Assembly: GCF_001205715.1 (NCBI RefSeq)
Contig: NZ_AQQZ01000002.1
Coordinates: 491,501 to 555,500 of the forward strand
Direction: 5' to 3'
From: Pseudaestuariivita atlantica
Lineage (GTDB): Bacteria > Pseudomonadota > Alphaproteobacteria > Rhodobacterales > Rhodobacteraceae
DNA length: 64,000 nt
In this document: piece by piece, positions 8,266 to 16,368 of the stretch
Position numbering within the stretch: position 1 is the stretch's first letter
Layout: every line of letters starts with the position of its first letter
Notes under the pieces: generated by a model
Told to the model about the DNA's origin: nothing
The model's database searches: none
What the model saw: only the letters and a program-made list of their open reading frames with translations
Made by a program: the position numbers and the translations under genes

Positions 8266-8284
8266 TTAGTGCGAAAGGTCCGAC

Positions 8285-8758
8285 ATGCAAACCACCCACA
8301 CCTACCACGACCACGGCCACGGCCCGGCGTCCGACAGCCTGCAACTGACCTACGAGGATCGCTTCCTGCGCCGCAAGGTCCTGACCACGGCCAAGGGCGC
8401 TGACCTGCTGGTCGACCTGAAACAGACGACCTCGCTGGATCACGGGGGGCGTCTCGTCACGACCGACGGTGCGGAGGTGGAGATCATCGCCGCGCCCGAA
8501 CCGCTTCTGGAAATCACGGCCGATGACCTCACCCGCGTCGCATGGCACATCGGCAACCGCCACACGCCCTGCCAGATCGAGGCCGGGCGGCTGTTGATCC
8601 AGAACGATCCGGTCATGGCCTCGATGCTCGAACACCTGGGGGCCACCACCCGTGCGGTGACCGAACCCTTCACGCCCGAAGGCGGGGCCTATGGCCACGG
8701 GCGCACGCATGCGCATGAACACGGGGCAACGCTGCACACCCATGCCCACGACCACTGA
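8285..8758 (+). CDS. ureE: Urease accessory protein UreE (nickel chaperone)
   Basis: A 157-residue UreE. The N-terminal domain (DRFLRRKVLTTAKGADLLVDL) is followed by the metal-binding domain with WHIGNRHTPCQIE, which carries the conserved nickel-bridging His. A His-rich tail begins at about residue 139 (HGRTHAHEHGATLHTHAHDH), typical of nickel-storing UreE variants. It delivers nickel to the UreD-UreF-UreG-apourease complex. The last 17 bases overlap the start of ureF. Confidence 0.97.
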   Translation: MQTTHTYHDHGHGPASDSLQLTYEDRFLRRKVLTTAKGADLLVDLKQTTSLDHGGRLVTTDGAEVEIIAAPEPLLEITADDLTRVAWHIGNRHTPCQIEAGRLLIQNDPVMASMLEHLGATTRAVTEPFTPEGGAYGHGRTHAHEHGATLHTHAHDH

Positions 8759-9377
8759 CCTTCTGACGCTGCAGCAATGGCTCTCGCCCGCCTATCCGCT
8801 GGGCAGCTTTGCCTATTCCCACGGGCTCGAGACAGAGATTGCCGAGGGGCGGGTGACGGATGCAGCGGCCTTGCGGAACTGGCTGGAAGGTGTCTTGCGG
8901 CACGGCGCGGGGCGCAGCGATGCGATCCTGATCCGGGTGGCCGCATCCGGTGCGGCGGCGGAGGCCGATGCGATGGCGCGGGTTCTGGTGCCGTCGGCGG
9001 AGCGGTTGAAGGAGACGCTGGACCAAGGCGCGGCGTTCCAGCGGACGACGGCCGCGATCTGGGGCGGCGAGGCGGACGCGCTGACCTTTCCGGTGGCGTT
9101 CGGGGCGGCGCTCGCCCGGCTCTGCATGCCGGTCTCGCTGGGGGTGGCGCTGTACCTGCAGGCGTTTGCATCGAACCTCGTATCGGCGGCGGTGCGGCTG
9201 GTGCCGCTTGGCCAGACCGAGGGGCAGGAGGTTCTGGCGGCGCTTTCGCCGCTATGTGACCGGATCGCCGGAGAGACCGAGGGCGCGGGGCTCGACGATA
9301 TCGGCAGCGCGGCGTTCCTCGCGGATATCGCCTCCATGCGGCACGAGGCGCTGGACGTGCGGGTATTCCGCACGTGA
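8742..9377 (+). CDS. ureF: Urease accessory protein UreF
   Basis: A 211-residue UreF starting MPTTTDLLTLQQWLSPAYPL with the signature LGSFAYSHGLETEIAEG. It acts with UreD and UreG in nickel insertion, bridging UreG to the UreD-apourease scaffold. The start overlaps the His-rich tail coding region of ureE by 17 bases; this is the only ATG consistent with the UreF N-terminus. ureG follows after 30 bases with AAGGAG in between. Confidence 0.96.
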   Translation: MPTTTDLLTLQQWLSPAYPLGSFAYSHGLETEIAEGRVTDAAALRNWLEGVLRHGAGRSDAILIRVAASGAAAEADAMARVLVPSAERLKETLDQGAAFQRTTAAIWGGEADALTFPVAFGAALARLCMPVSLGVALYLQAFASNLVSAAVRLVPLGQTEGQEVLAALSPLCDRIAGETEGAGLDDIGSAAFLADIASMRHEALDVRVFRT

Positions 9378-9407
9378 TGACCGGCCGGTTGATGAAAGGA
9401 GCCTGAC

Positions 9408-10043
9408 ATGACTTCTCCGAACGGACCCTTGCGGGTGGGCATCGGTGGCCCGGTGGGCGCCGGGAAGACGACGCTTACCGCGGCGCTCTGCAAGGCGCTG
9501 CAACGCGACTTCTCGGTCGGTGCGATCACCAACGACATCTACACGCAGGAAGATGCCGAGGCGCTGATGCGCATGCAGGCGCTGCCGCTCGACCGGATCA
9601 TCGGGGTGGAGACGGGCGGCTGCCCGCATACGGCGATCCGCGAGGATGCCTCCATCAACCTTGCCGCCGTGGCAGAAATGGTGGAGCGCCACCCGGATGT
9701 GGAAATCGTCCTGATCGAAAGCGGCGGGGACAACCTGTCGGCCACGTTCTCCCCCGAACTGGCGGACATCACGCTCTACGTCATCGACGTCGCCGCAGGA
9801 GAAGAGATCCCGCGCAAGGGTGGCCCGGCCATCACCCGGTCAGACCTTCTGATCATCAACAAGACCGACCTCGCCCCGCATGTGGGCGCGTCGCTGGAGG
9901 TGATGGACCGGGACGCGACCCGCGTGCGTGCGGGTCGGCCGTTCGTCTTCACCGCGTTGCGGCATGGCGAAGGGGTGGACGGGATCGTGGACCACATCGC
10001 CCGGCTTGGCGGGCTGACCCGGAAGGCCGAGGCTGTTCTTTAA
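9408..10043 (+). CDS. ureG: Urease accessory GTPase UreG
   Basis: A 211-residue SIMIBI-class GTPase. The P-loop [10 protein letters not shown] is at residues 13-22, and the nickel-binding CPH motif lies in [36 protein letters not shown] and the [11 protein letters not shown] guanine-specificity motif follow. It powers nickel transfer into urease. The stop overlaps the stop of the convergent FAD oxidoreductase gene, so there is no room for a separate terminator. Confidence 0.98.
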   Translation: MTSPNGPLRVGIGGPVGAGKTTLTAALCKALQRDFSVGAITNDIYTQEDAEALMRMQALPLDRIIGVETGGCPHTAIREDASINLAAVAEMVERHPDVEIVLIESGGDNLSATFSPELADITLYVIDVAAGEEIPRKGGPAITRSDLLIINKTDLAPHVGASLEVMDRDATRVRAGRPFVFTALRHGEGVDGIVDHIARLGGLTRKAEAVL

Positions 10044-11110
10044 CGGAACCGCGCGGGCGCGAGGCTGGCGACCAGCGCGGCTTCGAGGTCAGGCGTGGTT
10101 CCAGTCACGAGCGAGGCCACCAGCGCGGAGGCTGCCGCGCAGGTCTGGAACCCGTAGCCGCCCTGACCCGCGAGCCAGAAAAAGCCCGGCGTGTCGGGGT
10201 CCTCGCCAATGACCAGCGCGCGGTCGGGGGCGAAGGTGCGCAGGCCCGCCCACGCCGTTTCGACGCGGGTCACCGGTTCGGTCACCATCGCCTCGTACCG
10301 CGCCAGCCCTTCCGCAAGGACCATGTCGTCGGGCCATGCATCCATCGGGGCAGAGGCAATTTCCTCGGAAGGGGAGACCAGCCATTTGCCCGCATCGGGC
10401 TTGGCATACCATGCCTCGCCCACGCCATCGACGAAGGGCCAGTCGGTCACGTCATGGCCACCCGGTGCGGGCAGGCGCGCGATGGACCGGCGGTAGGGGG
10501 TGAGCCCGATGGGGGCGATCCCGGCAAGGGTCGCTACCTCGTCCGCCCATGCGCCGCCTGCATTGACCACGACATCCGCCCGCCATTCCGCGTCCCCGGC
10601 CTGCACGCGCCACACCGCACCATCCCGCGCGATCCGGTCGATCCGGTGGCCGGTCTCAAAAGTCGCGCCATGGGACAGGGCGGCCTTGCGGAAGCTTTGC
10701 AGCAGCCGGTCGGTATCGAGGTCGTAGATATCGGGGCGATAGCCCGCATGGGCCACCACGTCCGCTGACAGGATCGGGATCATCGTCCGCGCCTCTGCAA
10801 CGGTGATCTGTTCAAGCCCGAAATCGCGCGCCTCGGCGGCGTGGGCCTCGGCCTCGTCAGCGCGTCCGACAAGCATCATACCGCGCGGCTTCAGAACGTC
10901 TGCTTCGCGCAGGGTCGGTGCGCTGGCCTTGTTGAGCGCGCGGACCACCGCGTTGCCGTAATCCTCAAGGAAGGCCGCCGCCGAGCGCCCCGAGGCATGG
11001 TAGCCGAGCGAGGTTTCCGCCTCGACCAGCGTGACCTGTCCGTGGGGTGCCAGCCGGGCGGCTGCCGAGACGCCGGCGATTCCCCCGCCGATGATCAGGA
11101 TTTCCGTCAT
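10040..11110 (-). CDS. FAD-dependent oxidoreductase, DAO family
   Basis: A 356-residue DadA/SoxB-like flavoprotein (D-amino-acid oxidase fold). The N-terminal dinucleotide motif [16 protein letters not shown] is at residues 6-21, and [17 protein letters not shown] follows, as in glycine/D-amino-acid dehydrogenases and D-arginine dehydrogenases. A C-terminal FAD contact [18 protein letters not shown] is present. It probably oxidises a D-amino or N-methyl amino acid in the cytoplasm; the substrate is not readable. It starts in a 4-base overlap with the upstream aldo/keto reductase gene, so the two form an operon. Confidence 0.88.
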   Translation of the reverse strand: MTEILIIGGGIAGVSAAARLAPHGQVTLVEAETSLGYHASGRSAAAFLEDYGNAVVRALNKASAPTLREADVLKPRGMMLVGRADEAEAHAAEARDFGLEQITVAEARTMIPILSADVVAHAGYRPDIYDLDTDRLLQSFRKAALSHGATFETGHRIDRIARDGAVWRVQAGDAEWRADVVVNAGGAWADEVATLAGIAPIGLTPYRRSIARLPAPGGHDVTDWPFVDGVGEAWYAKPDAGKWLVSPSEEIASAPMDAWPDDMVLAEGLARYEAMVTEPVTRVETAWAGLRTFAPDRALVIGEDPDTPGFFWLAGQGGYGFQTCAAASALVASLVTGTTPDLEAALVASLAPARFR

Positions 11111-12036
11111 GCCTCGTCGCTTCTGTCGGTGGCCGGTGGCGGGGTGGGGGAGAGGGCCGACAGGGCGGCATAGGTCGCGTCGTCAAGCGGTGCGGCCCCG
11201 GCAAGCGATACGCCAAGCTGCGCGGGGTCGCTGGCAGAGATGATCGGGGCGGTGACAGCCGGGTGACGCGCGGCCCATGCCACGGCCAGCGTTTCGGGTG
11301 CGATGCCGGCCGCGCCCGCGCGTTCCGCCAACGCGCGGGCCGTGTCCTGCATCCAGTCCGAGGCATAGCGCGCGGCGTACCTGTCGTCTTCGGTCAGGCG
11401 ACCCCTGCCTCCCTGCGCGTATTTCCCGGTCAGCAGTCCACCGCCCAGCGGCGAATAGGGGAAGACGGCGATCCCCTGATCGCGCGCCATGGGCAAAAGC
11501 TCTACCTCGGCCTGCCGCTTGACGAGGTTGTACATCGGCTGGATTGCGTCGATCCGGGTGCCCAGCGAGGCGGCGACGGCCTGTGCCTTCATCACCTGCC
11601 ATGCCGCGTAGTTGGATACGCCGATATGCCGGATCGCGCCCTTGGCCTGCAGCCCTGCGAGCGCCTCGAACGTGATGCGCAGGTCGGTCGCGGAGTCCCA
11701 GCGATGCAGGTACAGAAGGTCGATCGTGTCTATGCCGAGGCGCAGGCGGCTGGCGTCCACGCGCTCGGTCAGCAACTCGGCGGTGGCCGGGTGGTCATAG
11801 GCCACCTTGGACGCGATGAAGACGGCCTCACGCTCATGCACCACCAGCTGCCCGAGGATCTTCTCGGACGCGCCGCCGGTATAGACATGGGCGGTGTCGA
11901 AATGGGTGATCCCGGCCTCGCGGCACATCGCGTACATGGCCGCCGATGCCTGCGCGTCGGCCTTGCCGCCGAATTGCATCGTGCCGAAGGCGAGGGGGGA
12001 CAGCGGCGTGCCGTCGGGTGTGGCGAGATCGGTCAT
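11107..12036 (-). CDS. Aldo/keto reductase
   Basis: A 309-residue NADPH-dependent reductase of the AKR (TIM barrel) superfamily. The catalytic tetrad is visible: Asp and Tyr in THFDTAHVYTGGASE, Lys in FIASKVAYD, His in LLYLHRWDS. IRHIGVSNYAAWQ and PYSPLGGGLLTGKY are further family marks. It reduces an aldehyde or ketone of unknown identity. The ATG at 12036 (MTDLATPDG) is preferred over a TTG 30 bases upstream. The gene ends in a 4-base overlap with the FAD oxidoreductase. Confidence 0.92.
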   Translation of the reverse strand: MTDLATPDGTPLSPLAFGTMQFGGKADAQASAAMYAMCREAGITHFDTAHVYTGGASEKILGQLVVHEREAVFIASKVAYDHPATAELLTERVDASRLRLGIDTIDLLYLHRWDSATDLRITFEALAGLQAKGAIRHIGVSNYAAWQVMKAQAVAASLGTRIDAIQPMYNLVKRQAEVELLPMARDQGIAVFPYSPLGGGLLTGKYAQGGRGRLTEDDRYAARYASDWMQDTARALAERAGAAGIAPETLAVAWAARHPAVTAPIISASDPAQLGVSLAGAAPLDDATYAALSALSPTPPPATDRSDEA

Positions 12037-12081
12037 GCGCGGAGCCTCGTCTGCCCCGCGCGGCAAGTCAATGTGAGAGGA

Positions 12082-12525
12082 TCAGGCGTTCCGGTTCCTG
12101 ATCCAGACCGGGAAGCTGAGGACAATGGCGGCGCCCGAGACGAAGGTCATGATCGTACCGGGCACGAAGTTCACGTATCCCGGCAGGTCGAGGAACACCA
12201 GGTAGCCCAGGTCGGCCAGCCCGCCGACCATGCCCGTGACCCAGATCGCCGTCATGTTGGCCCGCCAGACGAAAATCGCGCCGATGATGGTGGCAAGCCC
12301 GAACCATGCGAGGTTCCATGCGTGCTGGTCCAGAACCGCGCCGACCGCCGCGGGATAGTCGAGGGCAAGCGCGGCGGGGTCCACGCCGTCCGCGATTGCC
12401 TGGAATCCCGAAGCGGTGGTGCCGCCCAGAACCAGAACGCCGGCAAGGAGGTGGACAAGGCCCCAGACCACCCACAGGACAGCGGCGATGCGAAGGGCGA
12501 GGCGGGCTGTCGATGAAAGCGTCAT
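12082..12525 (-). CDS. Four-helix small membrane protein, unknown function
   Basis: A 147-residue integral membrane protein with four hydrophobic segments (about 9-31, 66-86, 90-111, 115-140) and short charged ends (RNRNA at the C-terminus). I recognise no catalytic motif. It is divergent from the MarR regulator at 12603 with a 77-base shared promoter region, a layout that often means the regulator controls the divergent gene. It is separated by 45 bases from the aldo/keto reductase start downstream, so all three minus-strand genes could be one transcript. Confidence 0.8.
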   Translation of the reverse strand: MTLSSTARLALRIAAVLWVVWGLVHLLAGVLVLGGTTASGFQAIADGVDPAALALDYPAAVGAVLDQHAWNLAWFGLATIIGAIFVWRANMTAIWVTGMVGGLADLGYLVFLDLPGYVNFVPGTIMTFVSGAAIVLSFPVWIRNRNA

Positions 12526-12602
12526 GGGCGGGATCCGGGGCGAGTTGTGGCGTGGGGCGAGACGTGTATTCTGGCCTCCATGCGTGGGACAGTTGGTGGA
12601 CT

Positions 12603-13037
12603 ATGTCAACTAAATTCGACCTTGATGCAGAACAGACCGGGCTGGCGCGCGCGGTGGACAGGCTGGTGCGCCGCATCCAGGCCGGGCTGACGGAACGCGC
12701 GCCCGCGATCGACGCGCACCGCGTCGGCCCGTTCGGGGGCATGTTGCTGCTGGCGATCGACGACCTTCAGCCGGTGCCGATGCATGTCCTGTCGCGGGCG
12801 ATGACACGGGACAAGTCGCAGTTGACCCGCGCGGTCAAATCGCTGGAAGGCAAGGGGCTGGTCGTGCGCGAGCGGTGCGTGGACGACGCCCGCGCGTGGC
12901 GGTTGAGCCTGACAGGGGAGGGTGCCGCGGTCGTGCGCGACATCTCGGGCGTCTTGTCAGAGGTGGTGGGGGAGGTGCTTTCCCCGCTTGACCCGGAAGA
13001 CCGGGACGCGTTGGCGCGTATCCTGTCGCGGCTGTGA
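12603..13037 (+). CDS. MarR-family transcriptional regulator
   Basis: A 144-residue winged-helix regulator. The helix-turn-helix lies at about residues 58-82 (MHVLSRAMTRDKSQLTRAVK), followed by the wing LVVRERCVDDARAWRLSLT and the C-terminal dimerisation helix. MarR proteins usually repress a divergent gene and release DNA on binding a small aromatic ligand. Here the divergent gene encodes the small membrane protein at 12082-12525. The gene ends in front of a strong hairpin shared with the convergent BMP operon. Confidence 0.88.
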   Translation: MSTKFDLDAEQTGLARAVDRLVRRIQAGLTERAPAIDAHRVGPFGGMLLLAIDDLQPVPMHVLSRAMTRDKSQLTRAVKSLEGKGLVVRERCVDDARAWRLSLTGEGAAVVRDISGVLSEVVGEVLSPLDPEDRDALARILSRL

Positions 13038-13052
13038 ACCCGTGAACGAAAA

Positions 13053-13075
13053 GGGGCGGACCAGCGGCCCGCCCC
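13053..13075. terminator. Bidirectional terminator hairpin
   Basis: GGGGCGGACC (13053-13062) pairs with GGCCCGCCCC (13066-13075) around the loop AGC, a 10-bp stem with a single A-C mismatch. It is preceded by GAACGAAAA on the left, which reads as a U-containing tail on the minus strand, and followed by CGTTAATC on the right. It lies between the stop of the MarR gene and the stop of the convergent BMP binding-protein gene. Confidence 0.65.
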
Positions 13076-13099
13076 CGTTAATCAGTGGATCGATCCCGA

Positions 13100-14179
13100 T
13101 CAGTTCGGAATGTCGCCCGTCAGGCCTTCGACATAGAAGGACATGCCGGCGAGGTCGCCGTCCGAGGCGGTCTCGCCCTCGGCCAGCCAAGCCGAGCCGT
13201 CCTGCTTGTTGATGGGGCCGGTGAAGGGGTGGTACTCGCCCTTGCGCATGGCTTCGACCATGGCGAGTGCTTCGGCCTTCACGTCCGCCGGCACGGCGTC
13301 GGTGATCTCGCCGATCTTGACCATGCCGGTCGGGATGCCGTCCCACGTGTCGACGCTTTCCCACGTGCCGTCCATCACGGCCTTGGTGCGCGCGATGTAG
13401 TAGGGCGCCCAGTTGTCGATGATCGACGAGACGCGCGGGAACGGCGCGTATTCGGCCATGTCGGATGCCTGGCCGAAGGTGACGACGTTGCCGGCGGCCT
13501 GTGCGGCGGCCTGCGGTGCGGTCGAGTCGGTGTGCTGCAGAACCACGTCCGCGCCCTGTTCGATCAGCGCCTTGGCCGAGTCGGCCTCTTTCTGCGGGTC
13601 GAACCACGTGAAGGCCCAGATGATCTTGAACTCGACATCGGGGTTCACGGCCTTGGCGTGCAGGTAGGCCGCGTTGATGCCGCGGATGACTTCCGGGATC
13701 GGGTAGGACGCGATGTAGCCGATGATGTTCGACTTGGTCATCTTGCCCGCGATGTGGCCCTGCACGGCGCGGCCTTCGTAGAACCGGGCCGAGTAGGTCG
13801 ACACGTTGTCGGCGCGCTTGTAGCCGGTGGCGTGTTCGAATTTCACGTTCGGGAATTTCTTGGCGACGTTGATCGTGGGATCCATGTAGCCGAACGAGGT
13901 GGTGAAGATCAGGTCTGCGCCGTCAAGCGCCATCTGCGTCATCACGCGTTCGCTGTCCGGGCCTTCGGCCACGTTCTCGACATAGACGGTTTCGACGGCA
14001 TCGCCGAACGCTTCCTCGACCGCGAGGCGGCCCTGGTCGTGTTCGTAGGTCCAGCCGCCATCGCCCACCGGGCCGACATAGACGAAGCCGACCTTGGTCT
14101 TGGCGTGGCCGTCTGCAAAGGCAGCGCCCGCAAGGCCAAGCGCGGCAACGCTCGCCATCAGGATGCGACGTGTGATCAT
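13100..14179 (-). CDS. BMP-family ABC transporter substrate-binding protein
   Basis: A 359-residue periplasmic binding protein of the basic-membrane-protein/PnrA family, which binds nucleosides or purines. A signal peptide (MITRRILMASVAALGLAGAAFADG) is followed by KVGFVYVGPVGDGGWTYEHDQG, the family nucleoside-binding start, and later FTTSFGYMDPTINVAKKFPNVKFEHATGY in outline. The ATG at 14179 has GGGGAGAG upstream. It is the last gene of the minus-strand xdhABC-transporter operon, but it is preceded by a 151-base leader that may hold its own promoter. The neighbouring xanthine dehydrogenase suggests that the ligand is a purine base or nucleoside. Confidence 0.93.
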   Translation of the reverse strand: MITRRILMASVAALGLAGAAFADGHAKTKVGFVYVGPVGDGGWTYEHDQGRLAVEEAFGDAVETVYVENVAEGPDSERVMTQMALDGADLIFTTSFGYMDPTINVAKKFPNVKFEHATGYKRADNVSTYSARFYEGRAVQGHIAGKMTKSNIIGYIASYPIPEVIRGINAAYLHAKAVNPDVEFKIIWAFTWFDPQKEADSAKALIEQGADVVLQHTDSTAPQAAAQAAGNVVTFGQASDMAEYAPFPRVSSIIDNWAPYYIARTKAVMDGTWESVDTWDGIPTGMVKIGEITDAVPADVKAEALAMVEAMRKGEYHPFTGPINKQDGSAWLAEGETASDGDLAGMSFYVEGLTGDIPN

Positions 14180-14330
14180 GGTGTTCTCTCCCCAGATGAA
14201 GTTCCGCACTCTTATCAACGGAGTCGCAGGCCTTGGGCAAGGCGGATGTGACGTTTGTTGCTTCAAGTTTGGGCGATTGGCGTGGGTTTGGGCTTTGTCC
14301 CAGCGCGGAACCAAGGCCGCAGGCCGCCGC
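14180..14330 (-). promoter_or_regulatory. Leader between permease and binding-protein genes
   Basis: This 151-base non-coding spacer lies between the second permease gene and the BMP binding-protein gene. It contains a small perfect hairpin GCCTTG-2-CAAGGC (14230-14243) and a lower-GC stretch (about 14245-14300). It is long for this otherwise overlapping operon, so it could hold an extra promoter, a processing site or a structured leader that sets the higher level usually needed for a binding protein. No known riboswitch can be named by eye. Confidence 0.35.
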
Positions 14331-15251
14331 TCACCGCGAGGCGTGGAAAATCCGCCCAAGGCTTCCCGGTGCCGATGACCGATCCGCCGACAGGAACACC
14401 AGCACGAGGATGGTGATGATGTAGGGCGACATCGACAGGTACTCGACCGGGATGGCGAGGCCCGCCGCCTGCAGGTTCAGCTGCAACACCGTCACGCCGC
14501 CGAACAGGTAGGCGCCGATCATCGCGCGGCCCGGTTTCCACGAGGCGAAGACCACCAGCGCCAGCGCGATCCAGCCAATCCCCGCGGTCATCCCCTCTGT
14601 CCACTGGGGTACCCGGACGAGGCTGATATAGGCCCCGCCCACCCCCGCGCAGGCTCCGCCAAACAGGATCGCCAGCACCCGGATGCGCACCACCTTGTAG
14701 CCAAGGGCAAAGGCGGCCTCGGCATTCTCGCCGACCGCGCGCAGGGTCAGCCCGGCGCGGGAGCGGTTGAGGAACCACCACACGCAGGCCACCAGCACCA
14801 GCCCGAGATAGAGCGCGGGATCGTGGCTGTAGAGGATCGGGCCGACGACCGGCAGGTCCGACAGGACGGGAATATCGAGCCGCGCCATGGTGGGCGGCTT
14901 CACGCCCACGTAATCCTGCCCCATCAGCGACGATATCCCGAGGCCCATGAGCGTCAGCGCCAGCCCGGATGGGACCTGCGTGGCCAGGGCCAGTTGCGTC
15001 AGGATCGCGAACAGCAGGGACAACAGCGCACCACCGATGGCCGCGAACAGAAGACCCAGCATGGGGGACCCGGTCTCCACCGCAATGATGAACCCGCTGA
15101 TCGCGCCGACGATCATCATCCCCTCGACACCAAGGTTCAGAACGCCCGCCTTTTCCACCACCAGCTCGCCGATGGCGGCAAAGATCAGCGGCGTCGCCGC
15201 GACCATGAGCGAGGCGATCAGGAGGACGGGGTCGATGGCACCGAAATTCAT
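14331..15251 (-). CDS. BMP-type ABC transporter permease 2
   Basis: A 306-residue inner-membrane permease of the branched-chain/nucleoside (BPD_transp_2) family with about 8-9 hydrophobic segments. GELVVEKAGVLNLGVEGMM near residues 27-45 is characteristic of NupQ/YufQ-type purine-nucleoside permeases, and the loop GENAEAAFALGYKVVRIRVLA matches the ATPase-coupling loop. Its ATG overlaps the stop of permease 1. Together with permease 1, the double ATPase and the BMP protein it forms a complete importer. Confidence 0.93.
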   Translation of the reverse strand: MNFGAIDPVLLIASLMVAATPLIFAAIGELVVEKAGVLNLGVEGMMIVGAISGFIIAVETGSPMLGLLFAAIGGALLSLLFAILTQLALATQVPSGLALTLMGLGISSLMGQDYVGVKPPTMARLDIPVLSDLPVVGPILYSHDPALYLGLVLVACVWWFLNRSRAGLTLRAVGENAEAAFALGYKVVRIRVLAILFGGACAGVGGAYISLVRVPQWTEGMTAGIGWIALALVVFASWKPGRAMIGAYLFGGVTVLQLNLQAAGLAIPVEYLSMSPYIITILVLVFLSADRSSAPGSLGRIFHASR

Positions 15252-16330
15252 GCGGTTGCCCCTTTCTGCCAGCGCAGGCGGAAGTTGATGAGAAGGTCGA
15301 AGGCCAGCAGGAAGAACAGCAGCATCCCCTGGAACACCTGTATCGCGGCGGCAGGCAGGCCCAGCTGCGACTGCGCGATGTCGCCGCCGATATAGGTGAG
15401 CGCCATCAGCAGGCCAGCGAACAGGATGCCGATGGGGTTCAGCCGCCCGAGGAAGGCAACGATGATCGCCGTGAACCCGTAGCCCACGTTGAAATCGATG
15501 GTGATCTGGCCCGAGGGGCCCGCGACCTCGAACATGCCCGCAAGACCCGCCAGCGCGCCGGACAGGCCGAGGCACAGGATGATGATGCGCGACGGCTCGA
15601 CCCCGGCGAACCGGGCGGCGCGCGGGGCGGCACCGGTCAGGCGGATGTGGAAGCCCAGCATGTGGCGGCTGAGAAGCACGTAGGCAAAGATCACCGCGAC
15701 AAGCGCTGCCGCGACGCCCCAGTGGAACCCGGTATTGGCGATCAGGTCGGCGTTGAAGGCGGAGGGATATTGCTGAAGGTTGCGGGAGCCGGGAAAGCCG
15801 AAGCCTTCGGGGTTTTTCAGAAGCCCCAGCGCCATGGAGGCGAGGAGTTGCTCGGCCACGTAGACCAGCATCAGCGAGACGAGGATCTCGTTCGTGCCGA
15901 AGCGCACCTTGAGCAGTGCCGGGATCATCGCCCAGGCCCAGCCGCCCACCGCGCCCGCGATCACCATGGCGGGAAAGATCAAAGCGCTTTCAAACGGATA
16001 GAAGGCCAGCGCCACGCCCGCGCCGCAGATCGCGCCGATGATGTATTGCCCTTCGGCCCCGATGTTCCAGATGCCCGCGCGAAACCCCAGCGCCAGCCCG
16101 ATGGCGATCAGGACAAGCGGGGCGCCCTTCACCAGCAATTGCGGGCGGTAGTAAAAGGCGAACTCTCCGAACAGGGGTTCCCAGAAGATCGTGGCGATGG
16201 CGGCGACCGGGTCCTTGCCCAGCGCGGCAAACAAAAGACCGCCCGCGATCATGGTCGCCAGAACGGCGAATAGCGGCGTTGCAAAGCCCAGCCAGCGGGA
16301 CGGTTCGGGCCGCTTTTCAAGCGCGATCAT
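15248..16330 (-). CDS. BMP-type ABC transporter permease 1
   Basis: A 360-residue permease of the NupP/YufP type with roughly ten hydrophobic segments. Visible marks are GFRAGIWNIGAEGQYIIGAI near residues 84-103 (the GxxNIGxEGQ motif of the family) and the cytosolic coupling loop GAAPRAARFAGVEPSRIIIL. It pairs with the permease encoded immediately downstream (4-base overlap). It starts 38 bases after the ATPase gene. Confidence 0.93.
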   Translation of the reverse strand: MIALEKRPEPSRWLGFATPLFAVLATMIAGGLLFAALGKDPVAAIATIFWEPLFGEFAFYYRPQLLVKGAPLVLIAIGLALGFRAGIWNIGAEGQYIIGAICGAGVALAFYPFESALIFPAMVIAGAVGGWAWAMIPALLKVRFGTNEILVSLMLVYVAEQLLASMALGLLKNPEGFGFPGSRNLQQYPSAFNADLIANTGFHWGVAAALVAVIFAYVLLSRHMLGFHIRLTGAAPRAARFAGVEPSRIIILCLGLSGALAGLAGMFEVAGPSGQITIDFNVGYGFTAIIVAFLGRLNPIGILFAGLLMALTYIGGDIAQSQLGLPAAAIQVFQGMLLFFLLAFDLLINFRLRWQKGATA

Positions 16331-16368
16331 GGGACTTCTCTTTCCTCGGCAGTGCCGCGTGGCGGGTG

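Noticed and set aside
8036-8269. A 77-codon open frame starting with TTG over the ureC stop and running through the ureC-ureE spacer
   Set aside because: No ribosome-binding site, no recognisable domain, and most of it coincides with the stem-loop; it looks like chance openness in GC-rich DNA.
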